A stretch of 64,000 bases of DNA from Actinosynnema sp. ALI-1.44 (GCF_001984155.1 NZ_MTQO01000052.1:310001-374000); one strand, 5' to 3'; numbered from the stretch's first letter, positions 16,239-27,429 are shown. A program made the numbers and translations. The notes: generated from the letters alone by a model not told the origin.

Positions 16239-16253
16239 GTGTTACGTAAACAC
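16239..16253. promoter_or_regulatory. Near-palindrome in the secG promoter region
   Basis: GTGTTACGTAAACAC with a perfect TTACGTAA core, about 90 bases upstream of the secG start, directly beside the tpiA hairpin. Possible regulator site; function unknown. Confidence 0.25.
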
Positions 16254-16275
16254 GGGAACCGGGAGTGAGGTTCCC
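16254..16275 (-). terminator. Terminator after tpiA
   Basis: GGGAACC (16254-16260) pairs with GGTTCCC (16269-16275) around an 8-base loop, 11 bases after the tpiA stop. Read on the minus strand it is followed by GTGTTT. Confidence 0.55.
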
Positions 16276-16286
16276 GAATTTGTCAC

Positions 16287-17072
16287 TTAGACGAAGGGTC
16301 CGCCCGCGGCCATGGCGGAAAGCTTCGTGAACTCCTCGCCGTCCAGGCTCGCACCGCCGACCAGCGCGCCGTCGATGTCGGGCTGCGCGATCAGGTCGGA
16401 GATGTTGTTCGACTTGACCGAGCCGCCGTAGAGCACGCGCACCGAGTTCGCGATCTCGGCGCCGTACTTCTCCTCGAGCTGTTTGCGCAGCGCACCGCAC
16501 ACTTCCTGGGCGTCGGCGGGCGTGGCGACCTTGCCGGTGCCGATCGCCCACACCGGCTCGTAGGCCACGACGACCTTGGCGACCTGCTCGGCCTTGAGGC
16601 CCTTGAGGTCGGCGACGAGCTGCTCGTTGCAGTGCGCCACGTGCCCGGCGGCCTCCCGCACGTCGAGCTTCTCGCCGACGCACAGGATGGGCGTGATGCC
16701 GTGCTTGAGGGCCTGCTTGACCTTCTTGTTGATCAGCTCGTCGCTTTCCTCGTGGTACTCGCGGCGCTCGGAGTGCCCGACCACGACGTACTGGCAGCCG
16801 AGCTTGGCCAGCATCGGGCCGGAGATGTCCCCGGTGTAGGCACCCGAGTCGTGCGGGGCGACGTCCTGCGCCCCGTGCTTGATCTGGAGCTTGTCGCCCT
16901 CGATCACGTTCTGCACGGCGCGGATCGCGGTGAACGGCGGCAGGACCGCGACCTCGACCTTGGCGTAGTACTTCTCCGGCAGCGAGAACGCGATCTTCTG
17001 CACCAGTGCGATGGCCTCGAGGTGGTTGAGGTTCATCTTCCAGTTGCCTGCGATCAGCGGCGTGCGGGCCAT
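16287..17072 (-). CDS. tpiA: Triosephosphate isomerase
   Basis: 261 aa. It interconverts glyceraldehyde 3-phosphate and dihydroxyacetone phosphate. Visible motifs are AGNWKMNLN at the N-terminus (catalytic Lys and Asn), [11 protein letters not shown] (catalytic His), [13 protein letters not shown] (catalytic Glu and flexible loop) and the C-terminal [10 protein letters not shown] phosphate-binding segment. All catalytic residues are present. It follows pgk after six bases, so gap-pgk-tpiA form one operon. Confidence 0.97.
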   Translation of the reverse strand: MARTPLIAGNWKMNLNHLEAIALVQKIAFSLPEKYYAKVEVAVLPPFTAIRAVQNVIEGDKLQIKHGAQDVAPHDSGAYTGDISGPMLAKLGCQYVVVGHSERREYHEESDELINKKVKQALKHGITPILCVGEKLDVREAAGHVAHCNEQLVADLKGLKAEQVAKVVVAYEPVWAIGTGKVATPADAQEVCGALRKQLEEKYGAEIANSVRVLYGGSVKSNNISDLIAQPDIDGALVGGASLDGEEFTKLSAMAAGGPFV

Positions 17073-17078
17073 CTTGTG

Positions 17079-18275
17079 TCAGTCCTCCAGAACCTGGACG
17101 CCGGGCAGCTCTTTGCCCTCGAGGAATTCCAGCGACGCCCCGCCGCCGGTCGAGATGTGCGAGAAACCGTCCTCGGGCAGGCCGAGCTGCCGCACGGCCG
17201 CGGCCGAGTCCCCGCCGCCGACGACGCTGAAGGACTTGCCGTCCACCAGCGCCTGCGCCACCGCGCGGGTGCCGCCGGAGAACGCCTCGAACTCGAACAC
17301 GCCCATCGGGCCGTTCCAGAACACGGTGGCGGCGTCGGCCAGCTTCGACGCGAACAGCTTCTGGGAGGCCGGGCCGATGTCCAGGCCCTGCCGGTCGGCC
17401 GGGATCGCGTCCGCCGCGACGACCTCGTGCGGTGCGTCCGCCGCGAACTCGGTCGCCGCCAGCACGTCCACCGGCAGCACGAGCTCGACACCGCGCTTGG
17501 CGGCCTCGTCCAGGAAGCCCTTGACCTGGTCGAGCTGGTCGGCCTGGAGCAGCGACTGGCCGACCTCGTGGCCCTGGGCCTTGAGGAACGTGTACGCCAT
17601 GCCGCCGCCGATCAGCAGCCGGTCGACCTTGGTCAGCAGGTTGGCGATGACGCCGAGCTTGTCGGACACCTTCGCGCCGCCGAGCACGACGACGTACGGG
17701 CGCTCGGTGTCTTCGGTGAGCTTGCGCAGCACCTCCACCTCAGCGAGCACCAGGCCACCCGCGTAGTGCGGAAGGCGCTTTGCCACGTCGTACACCGACG
17801 CCTGCTTGCGGTGCACGACACCGAAGCCGTCGGAGACGAACGCGTCCGCGAACGCGGCCAGCTCGTCGGCCAGCGCACCGCGCTCGGCCTCGTCCTTGCT
17901 CGTCTCGCGTGCGTCGAAGCGGATGTTCTCCAGCAACGCGACCTCGCCGTCCGCCAGCGACTCCACGGTTGCCTTTGCCGACTCGCCGGTGACGTCGGCG
18001 GCCAGCTTGACCTCGCCGCCCAGCAGCTCACCGAGGCGCTTGGCGACGGGCTTGAGGGAGAACTTCGGGTCCGGCTCGCCCTTGGGGCGGCCCAGGTGCG
18101 CGGCGACGACGACACGGGCGCCCGCGCCCGTGAGCTGCTGGAGCGTGGGCAGCGAGGCACGCACGCGGCCGTCGTCGGTGATCGTCTCGCCGTCCAGAGG
18201 GACGTTCAGGTCGGCGCGTACGAGCACGCGCCGACCCGACACACCCTCGGCCAGCACATCAGCCAGGGTCTTCAT
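17079..18275 (-). CDS. pgk: Phosphoglycerate kinase
   Basis: 398 aa, full length. It transfers phosphate from 1,3-bisphosphoglycerate to ADP. The N-terminal [13 protein letters not shown] and [10 protein letters not shown] motifs and the C-terminal WNGPMGVFE and [11 protein letters not shown] nucleotide-binding motifs are intact. Spacing is ten bases after gap and six before tpiA. Confidence 0.97.
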   Translation of the reverse strand: MKTLADVLAEGVSGRRVLVRADLNVPLDGETITDDGRVRASLPTLQQLTGAGARVVVAAHLGRPKGEPDPKFSLKPVAKRLGELLGGEVKLAADVTGESAKATVESLADGEVALLENIRFDARETSKDEAERGALADELAAFADAFVSDGFGVVHRKQASVYDVAKRLPHYAGGLVLAEVEVLRKLTEDTERPYVVVLGGAKVSDKLGVIANLLTKVDRLLIGGGMAYTFLKAQGHEVGQSLLQADQLDQVKGFLDEAAKRGVELVLPVDVLAATEFAADAPHEVVAADAIPADRQGLDIGPASQKLFASKLADAATVFWNGPMGVFEFEAFSGGTRAVAQALVDGKSFSVVGGGDSAAAVRQLGLPEDGFSHISTGGGASLEFLEGKELPGVQVLED

Positions 18276-18285
18276 GGTGTTGTGT

Positions 18286-19398
<1,113 letters not shown>

Positions 19399-19418
19399 TC
19401 AGAACCCGGACGGTTGAA

Positions 19419-19433
19419 CCGGATATATTCCGG
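19419..19433. promoter_or_regulatory. Palindrome in the gap/Rieske divergent promoter region
   Basis: CCGGATATATTCCGG (CCGGA-TATAT-TCCGG) is flanked by an 11-bp direct repeat AGAACCCGGAC at 19401-19411 and 19452-19462. The AT-rich centre also suits a -10 region. Candidate binding site for a glycolysis or redox regulator; unproven. Confidence 0.35.
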
Positions 19434-19494
19434 CGGCGTGATCTTCGGGTGAGAACCCGGACCGCAGTCCTTCCCACCACCTTGGAGGCATCTC

Positions 19495-19935
19495 TTGCCG
19501 GACCCCACTCGCCGCACTGTCGTGTGCGGCCTGCTAGCCGGTCTGGTCGCGCCGGTCTCGCTCGCCGCCTGCTCGTCCGCTGACACCCCACCCGCCGCCA
19601 CCCCGCCCGCGAACGGCGGTGCCACGAGCGGCGGCTCGGGCGCCACCGCGTTGGCCAAGCTGTCCGACGTGCCCGTCGGCAGCGGGAAGATCGTCGACGG
19701 CGGACCCGGCAAGGTCCTGCTGGTGCGATCGAGCGAGACCGAAGTGCGTGGCTTCGACCCCGTCTGCCCGCACGCCGGTGTGGCCGTCAGCCCGCCGAAG
19801 GGCGGCACGATCACATGTCCCGGCCACGGCAGCGTGTTCGACGCGTCGACCGGCGCGATGAAGAAAGGACCGGCGAAGACCGGCCTGACCGCCGTCGCCG
19901 TGAAGATCGAAGGCGACTCGATCGTCACCGCGTAG
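19495..19935 (+). CDS. Rieske [2Fe-2S] lipoprotein
   Basis: 146 aa. The N-terminus TRRTVVCGLLAGLVAP followed by a LAAC lipobox suggests export (possibly by Tat, given the Arg pair) and lipid anchoring. An Ala/Pro/Gly-rich linker leads to a small Rieske domain with CPHAGV and CPGHGS, which supply the two Cys and two His ligands of the [2Fe-2S] cluster. It probably acts as a membrane-bound electron carrier; no oxygenase partner is nearby. TTG 19495 is chosen because GGAGG stands six bases before it and gives a complete signal sequence. A hairpin follows the stop. Confidence 0.88.
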   Translation: MPDPTRRTVVCGLLAGLVAPVSLAACSSADTPPAATPPANGGATSGGSGATALAKLSDVPVGSGKIVDGGPGKVLLVRSSETEVRGFDPVCPHAGVAVSPPKGGTITCPGHGSVFDASTGAMKKGPAKTGLTAVAVKIEGDSIVTA

Positions 19936-19952
19936 GTCCCCTTTCAGTGATG

Positions 19953-19979
19953 ACGCCGTGTGCGACAGGTACACGGCGT
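19953..19979 (+). terminator. Terminator of the Rieske gene
   Basis: ACGCCGTGT pairs with ACACGGCGT (9-bp perfect stem, 9-base loop), followed by TTATCCTT, 17 bases after the stop. Confidence 0.6.
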
Positions 19980-19992
19980 TATCCTTACCGCC

Positions 19993-20262
19993 ATGGAGTG
20001 GTTGCGCATCTTGTCGTTCAGGAACGACGGCAGGCATCGGCCGGGCGGAATGCTGTCCGATTGACTGCGTGACCGCGGCATCGACTGGCAGCCGTTCGGC
20101 GACCAGGAGGTCCGCGTCGACCTGATGCGCGTCACGGGCGGCAAGTGCTGGTGTGCCGTCCGTGTCCACGAGGACGCGCTGCGCAGGCTGGGGCTACACC
20201 CCGACCAGCCCGCGTCGAAGATCGTCGGGCCCAGTCCGTGGTGGCCGACCGGTCGGCGTTAA
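19993..20262 (+). pseudogene. Small gene interrupted by an in-frame TGA
   Basis: ATG 19993 opens a frame (MEWLRILSFRNDGRHRPGG) that meets TGA at 20062-20064. The same frame then continues open for 65 codons to TAA 20260, with typical coding composition and protein-like sequence (RGIDWQPFGDQEVRVDLMRV and KCWCAVRVHEDALRRLGLHP). Read through the TGA, the product would be about 89 residues. No good start codon follows the TGA until ATG 20125. The simplest reading is a recently disabled gene or a sequencing error; programmed readthrough is possible but nothing else supports it. No family was recognised. The alpha/beta hydrolase gene starts ten bases after the TAA. Confidence 0.55.
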
Positions 20263-20271
20263 GGTCCGGCT

Positions 20272-21084
20272 GTGCCGACTTACCAAGCCGCTGACGGTGT
20301 CTCGCTGCATTACGACGTCCTGGGGGACGGCGGCCCGATTGTCACGCTCGCGGGTGGGGCAGCGCGGCATCCGAGCTATCTCGGGGATCTCGCCGGGTTG
20401 ACCGGTCTGCTCGTGCCGCACCTGCGTGGAGTCGGCGAGTCGCCGCTCGAAGGCCGGGCGTCGTACTGGGAGCAAGCCGAGGACATCGAGTCGTTGCGCG
20501 AGCATCTTGGGCTGGAACGCCTGACGATCGTGGCGCACTCGGCGGGCACCAGGTTGGCGATCTCGTACGCGGCGCAGTACCCGGAGCGCGCGGAACGCCT
20601 GCTGCTGGTCACCCCGCCCGCCGCGTATCTCGTCGACGTGCCGTCGGACGCGCCCGCGCTGATCGACGCCCGCCGTGGCGACCCGGTGCTCGACGCCGCG
20701 ATCGCCGGGTTCGAAGCGGGCCCAGATCTGTCCACTGAGGACGCTTTTACCGCGTGGGCCGCGCTGACGGCACCGGTCGGTTACGCGGCATGGACGTCGG
20801 CGGAGCAGGAGCACGCGCGGATCGGCCGGTTCAGCCTGGCCGCGGCGCAGGCGTTCTTCAGCGTCGCGCCACCGGACGACCTGGCCGCGCGGCTCCAGGC
20901 CGTGACCGCTCCGACCCTGGTCGTGGCCGGTGCCCAGGACTGCCTCACCGGCTTGGCGCCGGTGGTCGCGTTGGCGGGCCTGTTCGGGAACGGCGAGGTC
21001 GCGGTGATCGAGGAGTGCGGTCACTACCCGTGGGTGGAACGACCGAGCGAGTTCCGGGCGGTGGCCGACAAGTTCCTCGCGTAG
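20272..21084 (+). CDS. Alpha/beta hydrolase
   Basis: 270 aa cytoplasmic hydrolase. The nucleophile elbow is AHSAG (Ser around residue 83), an oxyanion-region motif precedes it (LAGGAARHPS), and the catalytic His is in EECGHYPWVERP near the C-terminus. The substrate cannot be told from sequence; the family includes prolyl aminopeptidase-like and lactonase-like esterases. The GTG 20272 start has AAGG ten bases upstream. The gene converges on the F420-type oxidoreductase across two family A repeats. Confidence 0.85.
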   Translation: MPTYQAADGVSLHYDVLGDGGPIVTLAGGAARHPSYLGDLAGLTGLLVPHLRGVGESPLEGRASYWEQAEDIESLREHLGLERLTIVAHSAGTRLAISYAAQYPERAERLLLVTPPAAYLVDVPSDAPALIDARRGDPVLDAAIAGFEAGPDLSTEDAFTAWAALTAPVGYAAWTSAEQEHARIGRFSLAAAQAFFSVAPPDDLAARLQAVTAPTLVVAGAQDCLTGLAPVVALAGLFGNGEVAVIEECGHYPWVERPSEFRAVADKFLA

Positions 21085-21093
21085 CCGACCAGC

Positions 21094-21146
21094 GCAACGA
21101 AGGCCACATTCGTAGCACTTTTGGCAACGAAGGCCACATTGGTTGC
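21094..21146. repeat. Family A repeat, two direct copies
   Basis: Two 23-bp units in the same orientation (21094-21116, slightly diverged at its 3' end, and 21124-21146, identical to the unit at 10215-10237) with a 30-base period. Each can fold only weakly by itself through its GCAAC/GTTGC ends. They fill the gap between convergent genes. Confidence 0.85.
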
Positions 21147-21147
21147 A

Positions 21148-22029
21148 CTAACCCAGGTCGTTGAGCCGTTCGACGGCCGGGCCCGCGTGCTGCCGCACCC
21201 ACTCCGACGCCCGGACGCCGGTCGACGGAATGAGGATCACGGTGTCCACGCCGAGCTCGGCGTACTCGGACATCCGCGTGGTGAACGCGTCCAGCCCTTC
21301 GCCGCTGAGCGCGTCACCGGCGCCTGCGATCGTCTTGCCGACTGTGTCGTAGTCGCGTCCGACGGCCTCGCAGTGCTCACGCAGCACGTCGAGCTTGCGC
21401 CCGATCTCCTCCAGACCGAGCTGGAAGAACAGGTTGCACTCGTCCGCGTACCGCGCGACCAGCCGCAACGTCTTGCGTTCGCCACCGCCGCCGATCATGA
21501 TCCGCGGCCGGGGTGAGCTGACCGGCGGCGGAACGCACAGCGTCTCCGCGAGTTGGTAGTGCGTGCCGTCGAACGGCCCGTTGGCGTCCGGGTCCCACAT
21601 CCGCAGGCAGATCCGCAGGGTCTCCTCGAGCCGCTCGAACCGCTCCGCCACAGGCGGATAGGGAACGCCGAGCCCCCTGTGCTCGCGGTCGTACCAGGCG
21701 GCACCGATCCCGAGCGTCGCTCGCCCACCCGACAGCACGTCGAGCGTGGTGGCGATCTTGGCCAGCAGGCCCGGGTGCCGGTAGGTCACGCCGGTGACCA
21801 GCGCGCCGAGCCGCGTCGACGACGTGTGCGCGGCCAGGAAGCCGAGCGTGGCGTAGGCCTCGAGCATGGCCGCTTCCGCGCCGCCGTTGTGTTCCATCTG
21901 GAAGTAGTGGTCCATCACCGAGATCCAGCCGACACCCGCCGCCTCCGCCGCCTCGGCCGTGGCCGCCAGTTCGTCGCGCAGCTCACCGGCCGGTTCGTCG
22001 AACCTGGTGATGTGGATGCCGAGTCGCAC
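21148..22029 (-). CDS. LLM-class F420-dependent oxidoreductase
   Basis: 293 aa luciferase-like (beta/alpha)8 protein of the type that uses the deazaflavin F420 in actinobacteria. Characteristic blocks are VGWISVMDHYFQMEH, LGALVTGVTYRHPGLLAK, GRATLGIGAAWYDREH and MIGGGGERKTLRLVARYAD. The substrate is unknown. GTG 22029 is the start. A perfect 18-bp palindrome lies 48 bases upstream and suggests control by a dimeric repressor. Confidence 0.88.
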   Translation of the reverse strand: MRLGIHITRFDEPAGELRDELAATAEAAEAAGVGWISVMDHYFQMEHNGGAEAAMLEAYATLGFLAAHTSSTRLGALVTGVTYRHPGLLAKIATTLDVLSGGRATLGIGAAWYDREHRGLGVPYPPVAERFERLEETLRICLRMWDPDANGPFDGTHYQLAETLCVPPPVSSPRPRIMIGGGGERKTLRLVARYADECNLFFQLGLEEIGRKLDVLREHCEAVGRDYDTVGKTIAGAGDALSGEGLDAFTTRMSEYAELGVDTVILIPSTGVRASEWVRQHAGPAVERLNDLG

Positions 22030-22076
22030 TTCGCCATCGCCCCTTCTCCGTGTGCCCCGTCACACCGACGCTATCG

Positions 22077-22094
22077 CCTGGAGCGCGCTCCAGG
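22077..22094. promoter_or_regulatory. Perfect 18-bp palindrome, candidate TetR-type operator
   Basis: CCTGGAGCGCGCTCCAGG lies 48-65 bases upstream of the oxidoreductase start. The GGAGCGCGCTCC core resembles operators of TetR-family repressors in actinobacteria. The cognate repressor is not in the window. Confidence 0.5.
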
Positions 22095-22126
22095 TCAACT
22101 CCACGCGTCCCCACGGGCGAACCGGG

Positions 22127-22152
22127 CCTGCCTGTCCACACAGGACAGCAGG
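22127..22152 (-). terminator. Terminator of the uvrC-rapZ-yvcK-whiA operon
   Basis: CCTGCCTGTCC pairs with GGACAGCAGG (one bulged base) around a 5-base loop, 11 bases after the whiA stop. It has no T-run. Confidence 0.45.
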
Positions 22153-22162
22153 AGAGCAGGGC

Positions 22163-23149
22163 CTAGACCTCTTCCTCCAGCATCTCCGCGGTCACCGCCG
22201 ACTCGGTCGGCGGCAGGCCGAGGTCCTTCGCGCGCTTGTCGGCCATGGCGAGCAGGCGGCGGATGCGGCCCGCGACCGCGTCCTTGGTCATCGGCGGTTC
22301 GGCGAGCTGGCCGAGTTCCTCCAGCGACGCCTGCCGGTTGGCCAGGCGGAGCTTGCCCGCGGCGGTGAGGTGTTCCGGTGCTTCGGGACCGAGGATCTCC
22401 ATCGCGCGCTGCACGCGGGCAGCCGCGGCGACGGCGGCACGCGCCGAGCGGCGGAGGTTCGCGTCGTCGAAGTTCGCCAGGCGGTTGGCCGTCGCACGGA
22501 CCTCGCGGCGCATCCGGCGCTCTTCCCACGCCAGCACGGAGGAGTGCGCGCCGAGCCTGGTCAGCAGCGCGCCGATCGCGTCACCGTCCCGGATGACCAC
22601 CCGGTCCGCGCCGCGGACCTCACGGGACTTGGCCTGGATGCCGAGCCTGCGGGCCGCGCCGACCAGCGCCAGCGCCGCCTCCGGCCCCGGGCACGTGACC
22701 TCAAGCGCGGAGGACCGGCCGGGTTCGGTCAGCGAACCGTGCGCCAGGAACGCGCCGCGCCACGCGGCTTCCGCGTCGCAGACTCCGCCGGACACCACAG
22801 CCGCGGGCAGGCCGCGCACCGGACGGCCGCGCGGGTCGAGCAGGCCGGTCTGCCGGGCCAGCCCGTCACCGTCCTTCACGACGCGCACCACGTACCTGGT
22901 GCCCTTGCGCAGGCCGCCGGACGTGATCACGTGCACGTCGGCGTGGTGCCCGTAGAGCTCGTGGATCTCCTTGCGCAGTCGTCTCGCCGCCGAACCGGTG
23001 TCCAGTTCGGCTTCGACAACCACGCGGCCGCCGACGATGTGCAGCCCACCCGCGAAACGCAGCAGGGAGGACACTTCCGCACGGCGACAGCACGTCTTGG
23101 ACACAGCCAGTCTGCTCAGCTCGTCCTTGACTGCCGCGGTCATCGCCAC
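22163..23149 (-). CDS. whiA: Sporulation/cell-division transcription factor WhiA
   Basis: 328 aa. WhiA has a LAGLIDADG-homing-endonuclease-like N-terminal domain and a C-terminal helix-turn-helix; with WhiB it activates sporulation septation genes in Streptomyces. Seen here are [30 protein letters not shown] and the C-terminal PSLEELGQL-like region with [15 protein letters not shown]. Its presence suits a sporulating or mycelial organism but WhiA is also conserved in non-sporulating relatives. GTG 23149 (AGGAGG four bases upstream) and ATG 23143 are both possible starts. It overlaps yvcK by ten bases. Confidence 0.95.
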   Translation of the reverse strand: MAMTAAVKDELSRLAVSKTCCRRAEVSSLLRFAGGLHIVGGRVVVEAELDTGSAARRLRKEIHELYGHHADVHVITSGGLRKGTRYVVRVVKDGDGLARQTGLLDPRGRPVRGLPAAVVSGGVCDAEAAWRGAFLAHGSLTEPGRSSALEVTCPGPEAALALVGAARRLGIQAKSREVRGADRVVIRDGDAIGALLTRLGAHSSVLAWEERRMRREVRATANRLANFDDANLRRSARAAVAAAARVQRAMEILGPEAPEHLTAAGKLRLANRQASLEELGQLAEPPMTKDAVAGRIRRLLAMADKRAKDLGLPPTESAVTAEMLEEEV

Positions 23150-24192
23150 GTGTCCTCCTCTCCCCCGCCGGGCTCACGCCCTGCGTATCCCACCATCTCC
23201 TGGCCGCCCACGCTCGTCGTTCCGGCTAACGCGTGCCTCAAACTCCGCGCGAGCGCGCCCGGGTCGTGCCGGTCCGGCGCTCCCGGCGTCGCCACCGGGG
23301 CCAGGTGCGCCCGCGCGCCGAGCACGGCGGCGGCGGTCCGCAGCCGGTCCGGCGTGGGCACCGCGTTCGCGTCGGCGATGACCGCGTCCACACGGAGCTC
23401 TGGAGCGTGCTCGCAGAGTACGTCCAGATGTTGCTCAGGTGAGAACCCTGCCGTCTCACCCGGTTGTGGTACAAGGTTCAGCACGACCACACGTGTCGCT
23501 TTGGTCTCAACCAGCGCACGGTGCAGCTCTGGCACCAGCAGGTGCGGCAGCACGCTGGTGAACCACGACCCGGGCCCGAGCACCACGAGGTCCGCCGAGC
23601 GGACCGCGGCCAGCGCCTCGGGGCACGCGGTCGGCACATCCCCGTCGTGGGTCTGCACGCCGATCCGCCGGACCCGGCCCGGCGTGGTGGCCACAGCCAC
23701 CTGACCGCGGATGCGGCGGACCGCAGCCGGGTCCTCGTCGAGTCCTTCCACGTCGGCCTCGATGTCCAGCGGTTCGCAGGACATCGGCAGCACCCGGCCG
23801 GTGATGCCGAGCATCCGCGCGGCCTCGTCGAGCGCGGCGACCGGATCGCCGAGCACCTCGATCAGACCGGACAGCACCAGGTTGCCGATGGCGTGCCCGG
23901 CGAGCGCGCCCGTACCGCCGAAGCGGTGCTGGAAGACCGAGTTCCACAGTTTGGCGTTGTCGTCGGCGCCCGCCAGGGCGACCAACGCCTTGCGCAGGTC
24001 ACCGGGCGGGAGCATGCCCAGTTCCCGGCGCAGCCGGCCCGAGGAGCCGCCGTCGTCCGCGACTGTGACCACGGCTGTCACGTGCGGGGTGATCTCGCGC
24101 AACGCGCCGAGCGTGGCGTGCAGCCCGTGACCACCGCCGAGCGCGACCACCCGCGGTGCGCCCAGCGCCGGCCCCGTGGACCCATCTATCAC
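23140..24192 (-). CDS. yvcK: YvcK/CofD-like UDP-sugar-binding gluconeogenesis factor
   Basis: 350 aa. The N-terminal [18 protein letters not shown] and [16 protein letters not shown] motifs, then [13 protein letters not shown] and [12 protein letters not shown], are diagnostic of YvcK (GlmR), which binds UDP-GlcNAc and balances carbon flow into the cell wall. GTG 24192 overlaps the rapZ stop by four bases (GTGA). The same frame stays open for 266 further codons upstream, but that part is the antisense-frame shadow of rapZ. In mycobacteria the homologue (CuvA) localises to growth zones and is phosphorylated by PknB. Confidence 0.94.
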   Translation of the reverse strand: MIDGSTGPALGAPRVVALGGGHGLHATLGALREITPHVTAVVTVADDGGSSGRLRRELGMLPPGDLRKALVALAGADDNAKLWNSVFQHRFGGTGALAGHAIGNLVLSGLIEVLGDPVAALDEAARMLGITGRVLPMSCEPLDIEADVEGLDEDPAAVRRIRGQVAVATTPGRVRRIGVQTHDGDVPTACPEALAAVRSADLVVLGPGSWFTSVLPHLLVPELHRALVETKATRVVVLNLVPQPGETAGFSPEQHLDVLCEHAPELRVDAVIADANAVPTPDRLRTAAAVLGARAHLAPVATPGAPDRHDPGALARSLRHALAGTTSVGGQEMVGYAGREPGGGEEDTWR

Positions 24193-25061
24193 TCGCGCCC
24201 CAAATCCCGGTGCACGACCTTCACAGCCACACCATCCTCTTTGGACAACCTGGTCGCCAGCTCTTCGGACATCGCCACACTGCGGTGCTTGCCGCCGGTG
24301 CAGCCGATGGCCAGCGTGAGGTACCGCTTGCCCTCGCGCCGGTAGCCGGCGCCGATCAGCCGAAGCAGCTCGTGGTAGCGCTCGAGGAAGTCCTCGGCGC
24401 CCTCCTGGGTCAGCACGTAGTTGCGGACCTCGTTGTCCAGCCCGGTCTGCTCGCGCAACTCCGGGATCCAGAACGGGTTCGGCAGGAACCGGACGTCCAT
24501 CACCAGGTCGGAGTCCATCGGCAGGCCGTACTTGTAGCCGAACGACAGCACCGTGACGCGGGTCTGCATCTCCTCCGCGCCACCGAACGCGTCCTCGATC
24601 TTGGCGCGCAGCTGGTGCACCGACAGCGACGTGGTGTCCAGGACCAGGTCCGCTTCCTCGCGCAACGGGGTCAGCAGGTGCCGCTCGGCCTTGATGCCGT
24701 CGATCAGCCTGCCGTCGCCCTGCATCGGGTGGCCCCGGCGGACGTGCTCGAACCGCCGGATCAGCAGCTCGTCGGTGGCTTCGAGGAACAGCACGCGCGG
24801 CTTGTACGCACGGGCGTCCAGGTCCCTGATCACCGACGACAGGTCCTCGGTGAACGCGCGGCTGCGCACGTCCATCACCACCGCGACCTTCGTGATCGCG
24901 CCCCGCGCCTGCACGCCGAGCTCGACCATGGTCGCGATCAGCTCGGGCGGCAGGTTGTCCACGACGAACCAGCCCAGGTCCTCGAGGCACTTGGCCGCCG
25001 TACTGCGGCCCGCGCCGGACAGGCCGGTCACCACCGCCACTTCGATCCCGGATTCAGACAT
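24189..25061 (-). CDS. rapZ: RNase adapter protein RapZ
   Basis: 290 aa nucleotide-binding protein. Walker A is GLSGAGRST near the N-terminus, followed by [26 protein letters not shown] and the C-terminal [11 protein letters not shown] motif that binds GlcN6P in E. coli RapZ. In actinobacteria its partner RNA system is not defined. It overlaps uvrC by eight bases and yvcK by four, as in the conserved uvrC-rapZ-yvcK-whiA operon. Confidence 0.95.
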   Translation of the reverse strand: MSESGIEVAVVTGLSGAGRSTAAKCLEDLGWFVVDNLPPELIATMVELGVQARGAITKVAVVMDVRSRAFTEDLSSVIRDLDARAYKPRVLFLEATDELLIRRFEHVRRGHPMQGDGRLIDGIKAERHLLTPLREEADLVLDTTSLSVHQLRAKIEDAFGGAEEMQTRVTVLSFGYKYGLPMDSDLVMDVRFLPNPFWIPELREQTGLDNEVRNYVLTQEGAEDFLERYHELLRLIGAGYRREGKRYLTLAIGCTGGKHRSVAMSEELATRLSKEDGVAVKVVHRDLGRE

Positions 25062-27024
25062 CGTTCCCCTCTTTGTCCCTGTCTCGGACGAGTGCCGCCG
25101 CGACGGCGGTCGCGGTGTGCCTGCCCACTCCAGGCACCTCGCTGATCTCGTCGATGGTCGCCGCGCGCAGCCGTTTCAGCGAACCGAAGTGCTTGATCAA
25201 CGCGGTCTTCCTGACCTCGCCGAGGCCGGGCACCTCGTCGAGGGCCGACGTGGTCATCCGCTTGGCCCGCTTCTCGCGGTGGTAGCGGATTGCGAAGTCG
25301 TGCGCGGCGTCGCGCACCCGTTGCAGCAGGTACATCGCCTCGCTGTTGCGCGGCAGGATGTACGGCTCGCTCTCGGCGGGTAACCAGATCTCCTCGAGCC
25401 GCTTGGCGATCCCGATCACCGCCACGTCACCGATCCCCATCTCGGTGAGCACGTCCGCGGCCGCGTTGGCCTGCGGCCCGGCGCCGTCGACCACGAGCAG
25501 GTTGGGCGGGTAGGCGAACTTCTTCGGCCTGCCGGTCACCGGGTCGATGCCCGGCGTGGACCCGTCCGGCGCGGTCTCGCTGAGCATCCGGGCGAACCGG
25601 CGGCGGACGACCTCGGCGATCGACGCCACGTCGCCCTCGGCCTCCCGGATGGCGAACCGGCGGTTCTCGGACTTGCGCGGCAGGCCGTCCTCGAACACCA
25701 CCAGTGAGGCGACCACGTCCATGCCCTGGGTGTGGCTGATGTCGATGCACTCGATCCGCAGCGGCGCGGTGTCGAGGCCGAGCTGGTCCTGTAGGTCCTG
25801 CAACGCCGCCGAGCGTGCGGTCAGGTCTCCGGCGCGCTTGAGCTTGTGCTGGACGAAGGCCTCTTTGGCGTTGCGCTCCACGGTTTCCATCAGCGCGCGC
25901 TTGTCACCGCGCTGCGGAACCCGCAGCTGCACACGGGAACCGCGCAGCGCGCTGAGCCACTCGGCGATCGCGGGGGCGTCGTCGGGCAGCTCCGGCACGA
26001 GCACCTCGCGCGGCACGGCGTTCTCGACTGACTCGACCGCGTCGACGGTCTCGGCCGAGGCGTCCGCGCCCGCCTGGTCGCCGTAGAACTGGCTGAGGAA
26101 CTGGTCGACGAGGCCCGCGGTGCCCGTCTGCTCCGGCTTCTCGATCACCCAGCCGCGCTGGCCGCGGACGCGGCCGCCGCGGACGTGGAAGACCTGGACG
26201 GCCGCTTCGAGGTCGTCCTGCGCGAAGGCCACGACGTCGGCGTCCGCGCCGTCGCCGAGCACGACCGCTTGTTTCTCCATCGCCCGCTTGAGGGCGCCGA
26301 GGTCGTCACGCAGCCGGGCCGCGCGCTCGAACTCGAGCTCGGCGGCGGCCTCCTGCATCTCCTTCTCCAGGCGGCGCATCATCACGTCGGTGCGTCCCGC
26401 GAAAAACTCACAGAAGTCGTCGACTATGCGGCGGTGCTGAGCGGCGGTGACCCGTCCGACGCACGGCGCCGAGCACTTGCCGATGTCACCGAGCAGGCAC
26501 GGCCTGCCGATCCGGGCCTGCCTGCGGAACACGTCCGGCTTGCACGTCCGCGCCGGGAACACCCGCAACAGGACGTCGAGCGTCTCCCGCAGCGCCCACG
26601 CGTGCGCGTACGGGCCGAAGTAGCGCACACCCTTGCGGCGCGCGCCACGGTAGACGTGCAGCCTCGGGAACTCCTCGTTGAGCGTGACCGCGAGCACCGG
26701 GTAGGACTTGTCGTCGCGGTAGCGGACGTTGAACCGCGGGTCGAACTCCTTGATCCAGTTGTATTCCAGCTGCAGGGCCTCGACCTCGGTGGTCACCACC
26801 GTCCACTCGACCGACGCCGCCGTGGTGACCATCTGCGCCGTGCGCGGGTGCAGCCCGGACACGTCCGCGAAGTACGAGTTGAGCCTGCCGCGCAGGCTTT
26901 TGGCCTTGCCGACGTAGATCACGCGGCCGCCGGAGTCGCGGAATTTGTACACGCCAGGCGCGTCCGGGATGGTTCCGGGCGCGGGACGGTAACTCACACG
27001 ACGGTCGGTCGACGGTTCGGCCAC
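25054..27024 (-). CDS. uvrC: Excinuclease ABC subunit C
   Basis: 656 aa. UvrC makes both incisions in nucleotide excision repair. The GIY-YIG nuclease is at the N-terminus ([25 protein letters not shown]), the UVR domain is in the middle ([23 protein letters not shown]), the RNase H-like nuclease core follows ([11 protein letters not shown]), and a helix-hairpin-helix pair ends the protein ([18 protein letters not shown]). GTG 27024 heads the operon. No LexA-type box was seen in the short upstream gap. Confidence 0.97.
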   Translation of the reverse strand: MAEPSTDRRVSYRPAPGTIPDAPGVYKFRDSGGRVIYVGKAKSLRGRLNSYFADVSGLHPRTAQMVTTAASVEWTVVTTEVEALQLEYNWIKEFDPRFNVRYRDDKSYPVLAVTLNEEFPRLHVYRGARRKGVRYFGPYAHAWALRETLDVLLRVFPARTCKPDVFRRQARIGRPCLLGDIGKCSAPCVGRVTAAQHRRIVDDFCEFFAGRTDVMMRRLEKEMQEAAAELEFERAARLRDDLGALKRAMEKQAVVLGDGADADVVAFAQDDLEAAVQVFHVRGGRVRGQRGWVIEKPEQTGTAGLVDQFLSQFYGDQAGADASAETVDAVESVENAVPREVLVPELPDDAPAIAEWLSALRGSRVQLRVPQRGDKRALMETVERNAKEAFVQHKLKRAGDLTARSAALQDLQDQLGLDTAPLRIECIDISHTQGMDVVASLVVFEDGLPRKSENRRFAIREAEGDVASIAEVVRRRFARMLSETAPDGSTPGIDPVTGRPKKFAYPPNLLVVDGAGPQANAAADVLTEMGIGDVAVIGIAKRLEEIWLPAESEPYILPRNSEAMYLLQRVRDAAHDFAIRYHREKRAKRMTTSALDEVPGLGEVRKTALIKHFGSLKRLRAATIDEISEVPGVGRHTATAVAAALVRDRDKEGNDV

Positions 27025-27119
27025 CAGACAAGCCTAGGCGCTCGGTCTGACACTCTGTCGAGTGACCACCGTGTGCGTGATCAGGCGGAACAGGCACCTG
27101 TCCGTGAAAGACGGCCGGT

Positions 27120-27311
27120 TCACAGGTCGCCGGGCTCACCGCTGGCGAAGAAATTGTCCACGTCCACGAAGCGGTCGGACAGCGTGGTGACCTGATCCGG
27201 GCTGATCGTGACTTCCGGACCGTCGCCGCAACGGATCGTGACGGCGGGCCGGTAGACGGACAGCGTGATGGTCTCGTCCCCTGGAATGGTCCAGGTGCGC
27301 AGCGGTTCCAT
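27120..27311 (-). CDS. Hypothetical 63-residue protein
   Basis: Starts at ATG 27311 (MEPLRTWTIPGDETITLSV) and ends with a Gly/Asp-rich tail. It reads as a small beta-rich domain (ITLSVYRPAVTIRCGDGPEV) with coding-type third positions. No family was recognised. It lies between uvrC (same strand, 95 bases downstream) and the divergent XRE remnant. Confidence 0.5.
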   Translation of the reverse strand: MEPLRTWTIPGDETITLSVYRPAVTIRCGDGPEVTISPDQVTTLSDRFVDVDNFFASGEPGDL

Positions 27312-27429
27312 GGCGTCAAATATCGCATACCAAGCGATCGCGAGCGATCACCAAGTAGTGCGAACCTGCTGGACAGTGCGGGTATTGCCGGGGTTATGAC
27401 AGTGGTGACTAGATCACCGGAGGCGCCAC

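Noticed and set aside
20062-20064. Selenocysteine or programmed readthrough at the in-frame TGA
   Set aside because: No stem-loop resembling a SECIS element was recognised beside it and no selenoprotein family matches; nonsense mutation is simpler.
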